Shown: positions 25,201 to 35,063 of the stretch, piece by piece | How positions within the stretch are numbered: position 1 is the first letter of the stretch | Layout of the letters: each line of letters starts with the position of its first letter | Assembly: GCA_032718565.1 (NCBI GenBank) | Contig: JAVGVS010000298.1 | Coordinates: 184,241 to 248,240, forward strand | Source: Distichodus sexfasciatus | Taxonomy: Eukaryota > Chordata > Actinopteri > Characiformes > Distichodontidae | Direction: 5' to 3' | Length of the DNA stretch: 64,000 nucleotides | Translations under genes and position numbers: made by a program | The notes under the pieces: model-generated | What the model was told of the DNA's origin: nothing | Seen by the model: only the letters and a program-made list of their open reading frames with translations | Database searches by the model: none

Positions 25201-28200
25201 ATTGGTCAGAATTGCACGGTAGTAATGAATTTGCAGGGATTGGCTGAATTTGAGTTAATAGTTGCGATTGCAACATCGTGAAATCCTAGAGGGTCTGAGT
25301 AATATGTGCAAATATTCTAACAGCAGTAAAGTGGAGAAAAACTAAAATTGCAATGCTGGAATTGTGCGTTTAATTGAGTGTAAGATCAGCAGCAGTTTAA
25401 TGTAGAAAATGTTGATAAGCGCAAACATTTTTTTCTCAGAAATAGGTAGACTTTAAGACTGTGTAAGCGTTCAGACGTCTAACTATGATGAACCCTGAAC
25501 GTCCTGAAAACTAATACATAAAGCATGTTTAGATCATTTATACGCTGACACTATAATAGGCCTAACAACAAAGGCATAGAGGAATTGCCTGGAGACTCCT
25601 AAGGTAGACGTGTGAAGTGTGAAAAGTGTTCCTTGTACTTTTGAACAACGTGTTTTAACCCCCACTCTTTTTCCCACGCTGAATGGAAACGCTGGTATGA
25701 GAAAATCCGTGGGGGGACTATAATGCTCCCTTTGTCTGACTGTTTTATCAGTTTAGTGTAACATTAGTCAAGTTCATAACGACAACAGTACGAGCCCTAG
25801 TGTAGCTGCTTATCAAGCTAATCTCGTTTCAGTGTGAGTCAGCGTGAACACATCACGATGTATAACTGTGTACAGTTTCAATGTATCCTTTGTCAAACCT
25901 GTTCATTAGCTAGTTGACAAAACACGTGTAGCTGAAGTCTATGTCGGGTGTGTAGGTAACACACCCATCCTCACACCAGGGTTGGAGAATAGCTGACTAC
26001 AGGTTGTGGTGATATCGATGGTGAGACTTAACATTTAAGTGAATTTTTCATTGTGAACACAGCACAGCACACAGTGCACCAGAACCAAATGTGACGTCTG
26101 CAGTTGACCCATCCGTAAAGGAGCAGTGCTTGGGCACGATACATTGCTCATGAGTACCTCAGTGGCCACCTCCCTAACCGTTACACTACCGACTTCCCCC
26201 GATTTGAGGTTAACTTGTGCCAGCCAAAAATGGAAACACACAGCCTTCAAATGTCATTGAAATCTTGGAATTTTACATTTCATTGATACATTGCTTGTTG
26301 CATACAGAGAAGATCAGCCTGACCCCTGCGCAAGCATGACAAAATCTTGAAGCACACATTTATAGGGGCGTTCGTGGTCTACTGGTTAGGGTTCTTGCTC
26401 CGGACTTGGAGGTTGTGGTTTTGAATCCTGTGTCCAGCACAACCAACATTAAACAGTTTCATCCTGTTTTACCCTGGTGGCATGTTTAGGGACAGTTGGT
26501 GGCGTAATGGTAGGGCGTTTGCCCCGTGATCAGAAGGTCGCAGGTTCGAATCCAGGGCTGGTAAAGTTACCACTGAGGTACTCGTGAGCAAGGTATTGTC
26601 CCCAAGCACTGCTCCCTGGGTGCTTGTTAGCTGCCCGCTGCTCCTTCATGGATGGGTTAAATGCAGAGGTCATCTGGTTGTGGTGCACTGTGTGCTGTGC
26701 TGTGGTGTAATGACAATGATACTCACTTTCACATGTAGTAAAAGTGGTGTAGTTAGTAGGGATGCAGCGATCCAATGTGTGGATCAGATATCAGTCTGAT
26801 AATGACTCAAATAGCTGGATCGCATATCGGTGGCATTGGGCCGATCTCCGGAGCCGATATGTAAATGATAGTTTTTTCTGTGTTTAGGGTTGTGGTTAGG
26901 GTTAGCGTCTTTCACAGGGAAGTCCAACATTCAAGTGTTCCAGTTCAGTCAAATCTCCCCCTTATTACAGATAAAACATATTTTTGCTGATGAATAACAA
27001 AAACAACCAGCGCTCTACTCACAGTACAGCTATTTACTTTATGTTTTCAGTGTATTCCGGGCCACACGTTCTTTGCATTATTGTGTGGAACGCCATTCAT
27101 GCCAAATGACTCTCTTGTGGAACGCCATCATGTCAAAAATGTTCTCTCTAAGAAACAAGTCCAAAATGACTTATAGGCCAAAATGAGTTCAAATTGGCTC
27201 AAAAATTGCCAAAAACTTCAATATTTCTTTTCAATTAAAATGAAAATATTTTTTTTACATTCTAAAAATGTTAGAGTAAAAAATAAACAATTTTATTCTA
27301 TATCCAGATGGATTCTAAATAAATAAAGAAGAATGTAGAATATCTCTACATAAAAAAACTCTGCAATAAAGCACACTGTTCTTACTAGTTCTAGTGGTTA
27401 TGTCTACAGTTCCAGCACTTTTATACTACATAAAGCTTAAAAAGAAAAAAAGTTTTTGTATCAGAAATGAACTGATTTCACGATTGTGTCAGCATTTGCA
27501 CATCAAATATGACAAATCTACAGGACGTTCTGGATACATGTATAGCTAACTTCTACACAAACACTATAATAAGCCTAAAAACAAAGAAAAATGCCCCAAA
27601 TTCTCTCAGGGCTGTAAAGATTAAATATTGGTATTAGATCGGTACTCGAGATCGGGTGAGCTTTAATATCGTATCTTACCACTGTATTAAAACAGTAGCT
27701 TGACTGTAGCTTAGTTACTTCTAATCAGAAGTACACTGTAGTTTGAAATGCTTCCATTTAAAAAGCTTAAGATGCGCAGCTCATAGTAAAAATTAACCTT
27801 TTTCAATGTTAACTATAAAAAAGTAATGGGTAGACCTTAATGGAGGATAATTATACAAATATGACCATTATAATGTATTAAAATCTGGTCATTTTAAAAA
27901 CCAAAATGAGATCAAATTGACTGAAAATTAGGCAAAGCTTCAGTATTTCTTCACATCATTTGATCAAAAACGATCTTTCCTGTAAATAATAACTAAATAT
28001 AGAAGAACGCATATTATTGGATATCAAAATACCTTTATTCTGTATACCAAATGTATGAGATGCCATAAAGAAAAACAAGGTTAGTTCCAGGTGTAAGCAG
28101 TTCTTTATCCATTTGGTATTCACTTAAAGTCCTTGGTATGCCTGCATAAAAGAGATTTTGGCAACTGCACATACATGAAAGTGTATAATAAGCACATATA

Positions 28201-30811
28201 CTGTACAAGGTGATCTTCTGGTTTTACAGCATTATGTCAGGTTTTAACCTCACCTAACCTTCAGGTGTGAACTGGGCTTGTAATTTAATCTGAGGCGTAA
28301 TGGAATGATAGAAGCTTTGAGAACATAGCTTAAAGGAATATAGATTTATGGGAGTGCCTTAATGTCGAGTGTTCTCTTTGGGAAACTTAAAACCACGTCA
28401 CCAAACTAAAGAATGTGAGGTTCACCTTTAAATAATGCAGGGTTGGTGATATACATCAGGGATGTTAATTACCTCAACCAGGGAAAATCATCTTAAACAA
28501 CAGGTTGTCTAAGAGACATGTGTAGCATGCCAGCATCAGGGTCTATTAGGACCCGTTTCCTTTGTGGTAATATTAGGCATTAAACATTTTCAAAGCAGTT
28601 TTGATCCATCCATCCATTTGCTACCGCTGTTCTGGGTCGGGTCGCGGGGGCAGCAACCTAAGCAGGGAAACCCAGACTTCCCTCTCACCCGCCACTTCGT
28701 CCAGCTCTTCTGGGGGAATCCCGAGGCGTTCCCAGGCCAGCCGAGAGATATAATCTCTCCAGCGTGTCCTGGGTCTTCCCCAGGGCCTCCTCCCAGTGGG
28801 ACATGCCCGGAACACTTCCCCAGGGAGGCGTCCAGGAGGCATCCTGACCAGATGCCCGAGCCACCTCATCTGGCTCCTCTCGATGCGGAGGAGCAGCGGC
28901 TCTACTCCGAGTCCCCCTCGAATGGCTGAACTAATTGAAAAGAAATATTGAAGTTTTTGGCAATTTTTGAGCCAATTTGAACTCATTTTGGCCTATAAGT
29001 CATTTTGGACTTGTTTCTTAGAGAGAACATTTTTGACATGATGGCATTCCACAAGAGAGTCATTTGGCATGAATGGCGTTCCACACAATAATGCAAAGAA
29101 CGTGTGTCGGAATACACTGAAAACATAAAGTAAATAGCTGTACTGTGAGTAGAGCGCTGGTTGTTTTTGTTATTCATCAGCAAAAATATGTTTTATCTGT
29201 AATAAGGGGGAGATTTGACTGACTCGTTCTTTCAGTCACTAAGCAAGTGGAGGAGTTTAAGCAGTTTTGATGCGAAACCATATTGGTAAAATATAAAGAA
29301 ACATTGAAAGCTGTTATCCCCTATTTTGACCACAAGTGGACGCCACCTTTAAAGCTGTTATCCCCTATTTTGACCTTAAGTGGACACCACCTTTTAAGCT
29401 GTTATTCCGTATTTTGGCCACAACAGGACGCCACCTTTTAAGCTGTTATTACGTATTTTGGCCACAACAGGACACCACCTTTTAAGCTGTTATTCCCTGT
29501 CTTTGCCAGAAGGGGAGACTATTTTAAAGCTGTTATTCCCTATTTTGGCCACAACAGGACGCCACCTTTAAAGCTGTTATTCCGTATTTTGGCCACAACA
29601 GGACGCCACCTTTTAAGCTTTTATTCCCTGTCTTTGCCAGAAGGGGACACTATTTTAAAGCTGTTATTCCGTATTTTGGCCACAAGTGGACGCCACCTTT
29701 TAAGCTTTTATTCCCTGTCTTTGCCAGAAGGGGACACTATTTTAAAGCTGTTATTCTGTATTTTGGCTAGAAGTGGGAGGAGAACAGTTCTATTATTTTA
29801 TTTGTGTTTAGCCGGTTCCTGATGTGAGCTTAACTTTAATCAAGTAGCTCTAATCAGCAGAAATATTTGTACACAGCGTTAATCATTTCCCTTTTTCGAG
29901 GATGGATAGGATCAGGAATGAGTTCATCAGAGGGACAGCTCATGTTTGATGTTTTGGAGATAAAGTCAGAGAGGCCAGACTGAGATGGTTTGGGCACGTC
30001 CAGAGGAGAGACAATGAGTAAATAGATAGAAGAATGCTGAGGTTGGAGCCACCAGGCAGGAGGCTGAGAGGAAGAGCAAAAAGGAGATTTATGGATGTGA
30101 TGAAAGAGGACATGAAGTTAGTTGGTGTGAGGGTAGAGTATGCAGAAGATAGGACTAAATGGAGACAGATGATTTGCTGTGGCGACCCCTCAAGGGTAAA
30201 GCTGAAAGAAGAAGAAGAAGACGTTTATCATTTCCCTTTTTACGTTTTTTTTTTTTTACCATTTTATCCCCGTGTTTGTTTTTTAAACACAAAGCAATCA
30301 CACAGTTTCTTCAGAAATTATCTGTCTTGTTTTTATCTGCATTACAAGATCTGCTAACGGTAAAGACACTTCGGGAGAAGTAGGGAATACTTTGCTATTT
30401 CACAAACAACTTGTGGAAGAAGGAAGCTACAAATATTCTTGCTGATTAAAGCCATAGCCATAGCCATATAGAGCTGTGGAAACTGCTGTATATTCAAGAT
30501 TTAAGATTATTCACAGTGTAAACAGCATAGAAAGCCATGTAACAGTGATACAGCATGAACAGTGCATATATTAGCCTAAATGATGAAGACCATATTAAAT
30601 GTGACAGACTATGAAATATAACACACTAAAAATGGGTTGCTGTACAGTGATCAGTGCTTTACACTATGTGTTACATTTTTCCCCATTTGTTTTAGGTGGA
30701 GAAGTAGTCAAGTGTGGAGCAAACATCACAGTTATCATTCTCTCAGTACTGTGTTTCCTGTTGTTTCTCATCATGATGTTTTTACTCTTGAAGCTAAGGA
30801 GAAAACATTAA
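19260..30811 (+). CDS. CD276 (B7-H3)-like B7 family membrane protein, four exons
   Basis: B7 proteins are cell-surface immunoglobulin-superfamily ligands that tune T-cell responses. Exons 19260-19311, 21795-22139, 23837-24115 and 30696-30811, all joined in phase 1, give 263 residues. Residues 1-18 form a signal peptide. Residues 19-132 form a V-set domain (C40, W55, DAGWYMC ending at C114, and the B7 motifs VHSF, NRTSLF and GNASL). Residues 133-225 form a C-set domain opening ALYSKP, matching APYSKP of human CD276, with EGYPKPEVLW. About 237-257 is a transmembrane helix, followed by a six-residue basic tail. Sequons lie at N83, N96, N141, N222 and N235. Both canonical C-set cysteines are Phe (153 and 206), while extra cysteines occur at 146 and 189. 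The V domain also resembles VTCN1, but the domain junction favours CD276. Further exons within the 6.6-kb last intron cannot be excluded. Family is secure; the exact orthologue is not. Confidence 0.85.
19780..19965 (+). mobile_element. LINE 3' tail fragment
   Basis: Ends GTGATAAGTAAAGAATCTTG followed by a TCTTGG remnant, the same tail type as 18212. It lies in intron 1 of the CD276-like gene. The rest of that intron (to 21480) is AT-rich with no exon seen. Confidence 0.4.
20930..21030 (+). mobile_element. GATGAATGAATG-tailed repeat fragment
   Basis: CTGCAGTGTGTTGGCGCCTG, then GACCCCGATAGGGATTTAGC and a GGATGAATGAATGAA tail. A widespread fish repeat 3' end. Confidence 0.5.
21485..21705 (+). 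mobile_element. tRNA-derived SINE S1
   Basis: GTAACGGTAGAGCG (A box) and GGTTTGAATCCC (B box), then GAGCGAGGTACGGTCCCCAAGC, a CTGTGTGCTCTGCTGTG region and the tail AATAATCACTCACTTTCAC. It ends about 90 bases before the V-domain exon. Confidence 0.75.
22395..22770. repeat. Probable dispersed repeat in intron 2 of the CD276-like gene
   Basis: A GC-richer block with ATGCAAATGAGCCG, CCACGCCCC, GGTGGGCGGAGCTTCTCAG. The same words occur in many fish repeats, as far as I recall. It includes an octamer (ATGCAAAT at 22438-22445) of uncertain meaning. The rest of this intron (to 23836) is AT-rich without visible exons. Confidence 0.35.
24829..25297. mobile_element. Family D MITE, copy 3
   Basis: Same order of words as 5695-6165 (GGATTTCACAG at left, GCGGCAGCTTTTC, AATGATTCTTTAA, ACGTAACAAGGAAGTGAG, GATTGCAACATCGTGAAATC at right). 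It lies in the last intron of the CD276-like gene. Confidence 0.65.
26036..26205 (-). mobile_element. tRNA-derived SINE S1, minus copy
   Basis: On the complement it reads ACGGTTAGGGAGG on the A-box side, then the shared TACTCATGAGCAATGT-type core and the GTGCACTGTGTGCTGTGCTG tail. Confidence 0.6.
26365..26450 (+). mobile_element. tRNA-like SINE head
   Basis: TGGTCTACTGGTTAGGG (A box) and GTTTTGAATCCTGTG (degenerate B box) at near-tRNA spacing, but there is no good cloverleaf or acceptor stem. This is a SINE head rather than a tRNA gene. Confidence 0.45.
26485..26735 (+). mobile_element. tRNA-derived SINE S1, most complete copy
   Basis: TGGCGTAATGGTAGGGCG (A box), GGTTCGAATCC (B box), then a core with ACTCGTGAGCAAGGTA, CCCAAGCACTGCTCC and ATGGATGGGTTAAATGCAG, a GTGCACTGTGTGCTGTGCTG region and a tail with ACTCACTTTCAC. 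It serves as the reference for the other copies. Confidence 0.8.
26755..26890. mobile_element. hAT-like MITE end (AGGGATGCAGCGATCC)
   Basis: AGGGATGCAGCGATCCAATG followed by ATCGG/GGATC words. One end of a common fish hAT-derived element. The other end was not found. Confidence 0.5.
26946..27237 (+). repeat. Left arm of second large inverted repeat
   Basis: Nearly identical, inverted, to 28933-29220 (shared AAATCTCCCCCTTATTACAG; GAACGCCATTCATGCC). The arms enclose about 1.7 kb. It lies in the last intron of the CD276-like gene. Confidence 0.85.
28606..28930 (-). mobile_element. Rex3/RTE-like LINE 3' end
   Basis: The minus frame reads QMRWLGHLVRMPPGRLPG and then GRRPWGRPRTRWRDYISRL, ending near RPDPEQR with a GATGGATGGAT tail. 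This is the standard 3' end of a very common fish non-LTR element. It is 5'-truncated and non-functional. Confidence 0.75.
28933..29220 (-). repeat. Right arm of second large inverted repeat
   Basis: Inverted partner of 26946-27237. The Rex3-like LINE (28606-28930) abuts its inner end exactly. Confidence 0.85.
29305..29785. repeat. Minisatellite, 11 units of about 43-44 bp in two subtypes
   Basis: Each unit starts GCTGTTAT or GCTTTTAT. Type A continues TATTTTGGCCACAACAGGAC. Type B continues CTGTCTTTGCCAGAAGGGGA and occurs at units 5, 8 and 10. The unit length is not a multiple of three, so the open frame across it is incidental. It lies in the last intron of the CD276-like gene. Confidence 0.9.
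29895..30225 (+). mobile_element. RTE-type LINE 3' end, copy 2
   Basis: Close relative of 16790-17195, with the same ARLRWFGHVQRRDNE / LVGVRVE encoding and the same GTGGCGACCCCTCAAGGG end with a GAAGAAGAAG tail. It has stops and is truncated. Confidence 0.75.
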
Positions 30812-31340
30812 CTGTGTACTTGCAGGACTTGATATTTACACAAAATTAAACAAAAGAACCAAAACAAATCCCTGCAGACTCCACCCTTTTGGCCTGTAGT
30901 AATGGAAGAAAGACGTATTCCACACTACCCCTTCCTCCCTACACTTTGGAGCAAGAAAAAGAATTAAACAGCAGGTGACACAACAACCAGCAAGTAAACA
31001 TCTCTAAATGTGTTCTGACTTGTCTACAATTCAAGCGTGCGCACCGTGAAGAAGCTGTAGCTTTGTATAAAAGGTTGTGAGTTTTCCAAAGGTATAAAAG
31101 ACTTGCACGCAAGCAGATCTTTTGAAATTGCATAACAATGTGTTGACATTCATATGTTGTAGTATGTTCCATGCTTATAAAGTTTGCTTAGTTGAATAGT
31201 TCTTTTATAACAAATGCTACAGATGCACTTTGATGTTTAACGCATTTTGATGATGTACACGAGCGCTTCATGCTCCATCCACTACGAAAACATGTTCTTT
31301 ATGCTAGTAAATATACACAAAATCAAGAGCTGCTAGAGAG
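30812..31340 (+). other. 3' flank of the CD276-like gene
   Basis: Sequence directly after the TAA. It probably includes the 3' UTR, but I found no clear AATAAA in the first 500 bases. No other gene seen. Confidence 0.4.
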
Positions 31341-31342
31341 CT

Positions 31343-32420
31343 ACAAGCCCATTCCAAAAAGGTTGGGACGCTGTGTTAAGTGTGAACAAAGCAGAACGTA
31401 ATAATTTGCCACGCTCATTTATCCATATTTTATATAAATTATTTTTGCAGATTGGTGAACCTCTCTGCCTCTCTAAGACACACCTTTTATGCCAAATCAT
31501 GTTACTGACCTGTTGCAAATTCAAAATGACTTTGCCATCAAATTCTATAGGATCTTATTCTTAACCGTTAAAATTCATTTTCTCAGTTAAACTTACATTT
31601 TCTGTGCTTTATTGTGAGGAAAATATGGCTTTATGAATCGGGATGCACAATGATATCGGTATCGGCTGATTATTGCTTTTCATCGGCATCAGATCGATGC
31701 ATAAATTTCCCAAATACAATATTTCTAGATGATATTAGATGACACATTGTTTGCCAGAAAGGTATCGCTTATGCCAGGCATGTCCAAAGGCAGAGGTCTA
31801 ATTTTATTTGGCGCGAACCTTCTGTCTTAAAATGTATGTGCCAAAATTCCGAGCAAGTGAGCAAAATATTTTGTCCATGCGTGCTGAACTCTGCCTGCAC
31901 ATGTCCTTGAATGCTCCGCTCTTGCTCGAGGCTGCCACGCTCGTTTGAGTTAGAAATGCCAGCGGTATGGCGTTACTTTTTGGCATGATCAACATTGGAT
32001 ATCGTCATCGGCTTGTTATTGCCAACTCTACTTATGAGCTTTGTAAGTCATTGCATTCTGTTTTTTATTTGCATTTTGCCAGTATTGCAAAATGCAGTAA
32101 TGCATTACAAAAGTGACCCAATTACAGTAATGTATTGCTTTTGTGGTAACGCAGTAAATTAAGGCTTTACTAATAAATTCCCAGTAATGTTATATTATTA
32201 TTTTAGCATTTTACACTGCCAAGTCCTGCTTCCGCAGTTATTTTGGTGAAAGTAACTGAAAAGTAATGCAGGAGTCATGTAATGCATTATAATTCAGAGA
32301 CAGTAATGTAACCAATTACTGTGAGATAAGAGTAACTAGTAATCTATAATATATTACATTTTGGATGTAACTTGCTCAACACTGCATTTTTGCACAGCAT
32401 TCCAACTTTTTGGGTTGTAA
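31343..32420. mobile_element. Mariner-like MITE split by nested insertions
   Basis: The left end, CAAGCCCATTCCAAAAAGGT, and the right end, CCAACTTTTTGGGTTGTA, are inverted and flanked by TA. The interior is interrupted by a hAT-like piece (about 31640-32030) and by a TAATGCATTAC-rich element (about 32035-32365). Confidence 0.65.
32035..32365. mobile_element. TAATGCATTAC-rich MITE
   Basis: Many copies of AGTAATGCATTAC-like words (AGTAATGTATTGC, GTAATGCATTATAA). A relative lies at 47040-47560 in a DCDC2B intron. Confidence 0.5.
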
Positions 32421-34690
32421 GTTACTCTCCAGACCCTACAAGTCTGCAAAATACAACTACTCAAATGAAAAGCTGCTGTCAATGAATTAAGGCATTAGAA
32501 AGACAGGCAGCTCGGACGTTACGTTTCACAATTCTATGTCAGATTATTTCTCTGATAATGGTGATGAATGCTGGTTGGAAGGCCCCACTCTTTTTTTTAT
32601 ACCTGACACCAACATTCAGATGTAGAATTGTCACTGGTAATACTCCCATGGGAAAAATGAGGTGAGAACGCCAAACTGACCGTTGTCAAAACAATTTTTT
32701 TGGCTTGAAATGTTTGACAGTGATACAGGTGTAAACTAATCTGCAACTTAAACTGCATGACAAGAAGCTACATAGAGGAGGACATGTCAGTCATCATATT
32801 GATATGGCGCATGTGTTTTTTCAAAACACTTTAAGAGCAATGTTAGTGAAGTCATCGGAGGGGACTATGTAATTACGATTTCTTTTTACACATTCCTGAA
32901 CCTTTTAAACTTCCATTTTAAGTATCTGTTGTTCCTGTTCAACTGGCTGATGAACTCTTCTGAGAAGTGGTCTGTTACACCAAGAAGTCCAACTAAAAAC
33001 AATTGTTAGTTAAATAATAAGCTGATGTAACTTTTTTCTTTGATTCAAGAGTTTGCTTTTACTGTACTCCACCAAAGCTTTGTTTAAATGATTGCTTATT
33101 TGCCGTTGTAAACACAGCACAGCATACAGGGCACCGCAACCAAACGTGTCCTCTGGATTTGCCCTGTCCAACTGTCCCAATTTGAATGACTTGTGCAAGC
33201 CGAAAAATCGAAAGAGCAGTCAGTGAATGAGACACAGTATTACACAGCACATGGTGTAGACTTTCCAGGCAACAGGAGCTTAACTGATTACTGATATTGC
33301 CATGGTCAAAACATTCCATAAGGATATGGTTTACGGGACAAAAATGTACACCATTTCCTCCTAGCCAGCTCCAACTTTAGGCCATTTATGGAGATTTCAG
33401 CCCTACACTATCAAGATTACTGCTGTTAGAGAACATGTATTAACAGATGATCAAGATAAAATTGTTGACAAAGTTAAAAAGCAAAAATTAACTGGAATGT
33501 AAAACTACCAGCAAAAAAAGCTGGCATTGAGTGTGTGTGTTTGAATACAGGAAGAGAATGTTAGTGCTGGCACCTTGAGATATGAATTGCAAATGTAAAA
33601 ATAATGAGGTTTGCTTGTTTTGCACATTTAGTACATGAAACATAAATAAAAGTTGTTTTTTTAATCCACTTCAGCTGAATTCTAGACCTGTTTGATTGAA
33701 ACTGAGCTCACTGCTATTCACATACGAAATAAAGAATTGAACAAGTCTGCACAAGTGTGTGCAATGTAGGACATTTATGTAAATAGACCGCCATGAGAAA
33801 ATTCTTTTGGAGCCTTAAGCCTTCTGAAACATTTGCCTGATTTTAGCAAGCGAAAACAGAAAGTAACTGGGTTTGAGATAAATCCTGATTAACATCTTTG
33901 TAAAAATCTGATGTAAAAGAAGAACCTTGACTATGATTTTTGGTTTTTTTTACCTTGTGGTGTAAGTCAAGTGTTAAGCCACATACAAATGTACCATTTC
34001 TTCTTGGCACAATCCTTGTTGCTGTGCAGGTGTGAAAGTGATATCTTGAAACAACACATCTTAACAGCTTTTCCTGTAGATATCTATCCCAAATTCACAC
34101 CGCACCTCAGATCTGATTGGCAACATCTCAGACATTCTGCATTTTGGGCCACAGTCATTAAAATTTAGTTGCAATGCACCAGCTTATAACGTTCCTGCAC
34201 ATCTGTAAAACTTTTGCACGTTGCTCTGACAGTCTTATATGTTGGTCTTATAATTAGACAGATTCAGGCACATTGTTGTCACATTGCCATTATAATGCAA
34301 AATCTTTGCACTTTTGAATTGTATTAGTATTGGGTATTGCACTGTTATACGAAGGGGACATTATTAAGAAAGTACTGTGTACCTACATATGTGCACAAAT
34401 TATTTTTTAATAACAAAAGATAAAAGATTAGGATTTATAAAATTTCTTTACTTTAGTTGAGCTCAAAAATAGGACATGAGAGAATGGCCTGGTGAAGCTG
34501 AAGATGATTACCATTTTAATAAATATTTTTTAAATTAAAATGAAGTCTGTGATATGGACAAGCAGAGATTTTTATTATGCAGAGACATTCTGTCGCTTAG
34601 TGTTGAGAGGAAAAATCATGTCAGTGCAAAGAGGATACAGTTCTTTATCCATTTGGTCTCCAGTTGGACACAGAATAAAGTTATTTTATA
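32420..34690. other. AT-rich intergenic stretch
   Basis: No exon-like or gene-like signal was recognised apart from a partial minus-strand S1 SINE at about 33105-33190 and a short GTGTGTGT run near 33532. Confidence 0.4.
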
Positions 34691-34779
34691 TTAAACAATG
34701 AATTCTTCTATACACATTGATTTTTTATTTATCTTGTTATTTTCTACTCATTTTATTCCACCCTGGAGTAAACGGCGTT

Positions 34780-34960
34780 TCTCAAACTACTGCGGGCTGC
34801 GTCACAATAACGCGATGGGCGCGTTCCACTGCAGACTGTTTTGTTGTGTTAGAATTACATATTTACAAACTGTAAAATTGAACTTTATTAATTCATCATG
34901 TCTCTGAATATGCATGTACATAGATGAGATGACAATGAAGTTTACTTTGACTTTTAAGCC
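34780..34960 (+). repeat. Repeat-derived upstream region of TMEM234
   Basis: Contains CTCAAACTACTGCGGGCTGC and GCGTCACAATAACGCG, related to 2541-2640, then a LINE-like tail (GACAATGAAGTTTACTTTGAC at about 34930-34950). It lies 100-280 bases upstream of the TMEM234 ATG, so it could overlap its promoter. Confidence 0.4.
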
Positions 34961-35063
34961 TTGTTTCCTTCTGAGATCGTCTCGCAGGAACTCCAGGCCG
35001 CCTGATGGTGCTGTGGCGCAAACTCACTGTGTGAAATCCGCAACGCGAGAAAAAAGCACCATC

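Noticed and set aside
26365..26450. Possible tRNA gene
   Set aside because: A-box and B-box-like words are present, but no acceptor stem or intact cloverleaf. It is best read as a SINE head.
28564..28986. 121-codon frames on both strands, apparently gene-like
   Set aside because: They are the C-terminal end and complement of a Rex3/RTE-like LINE with a GATG tail, not a host gene.
29305..29785. Possible CRISPR-like or coding tandem repeat
   Set aside because: Units are contiguous without unique spacers, the length is not a multiple of three, and the genome is vertebrate. It is a minisatellite.
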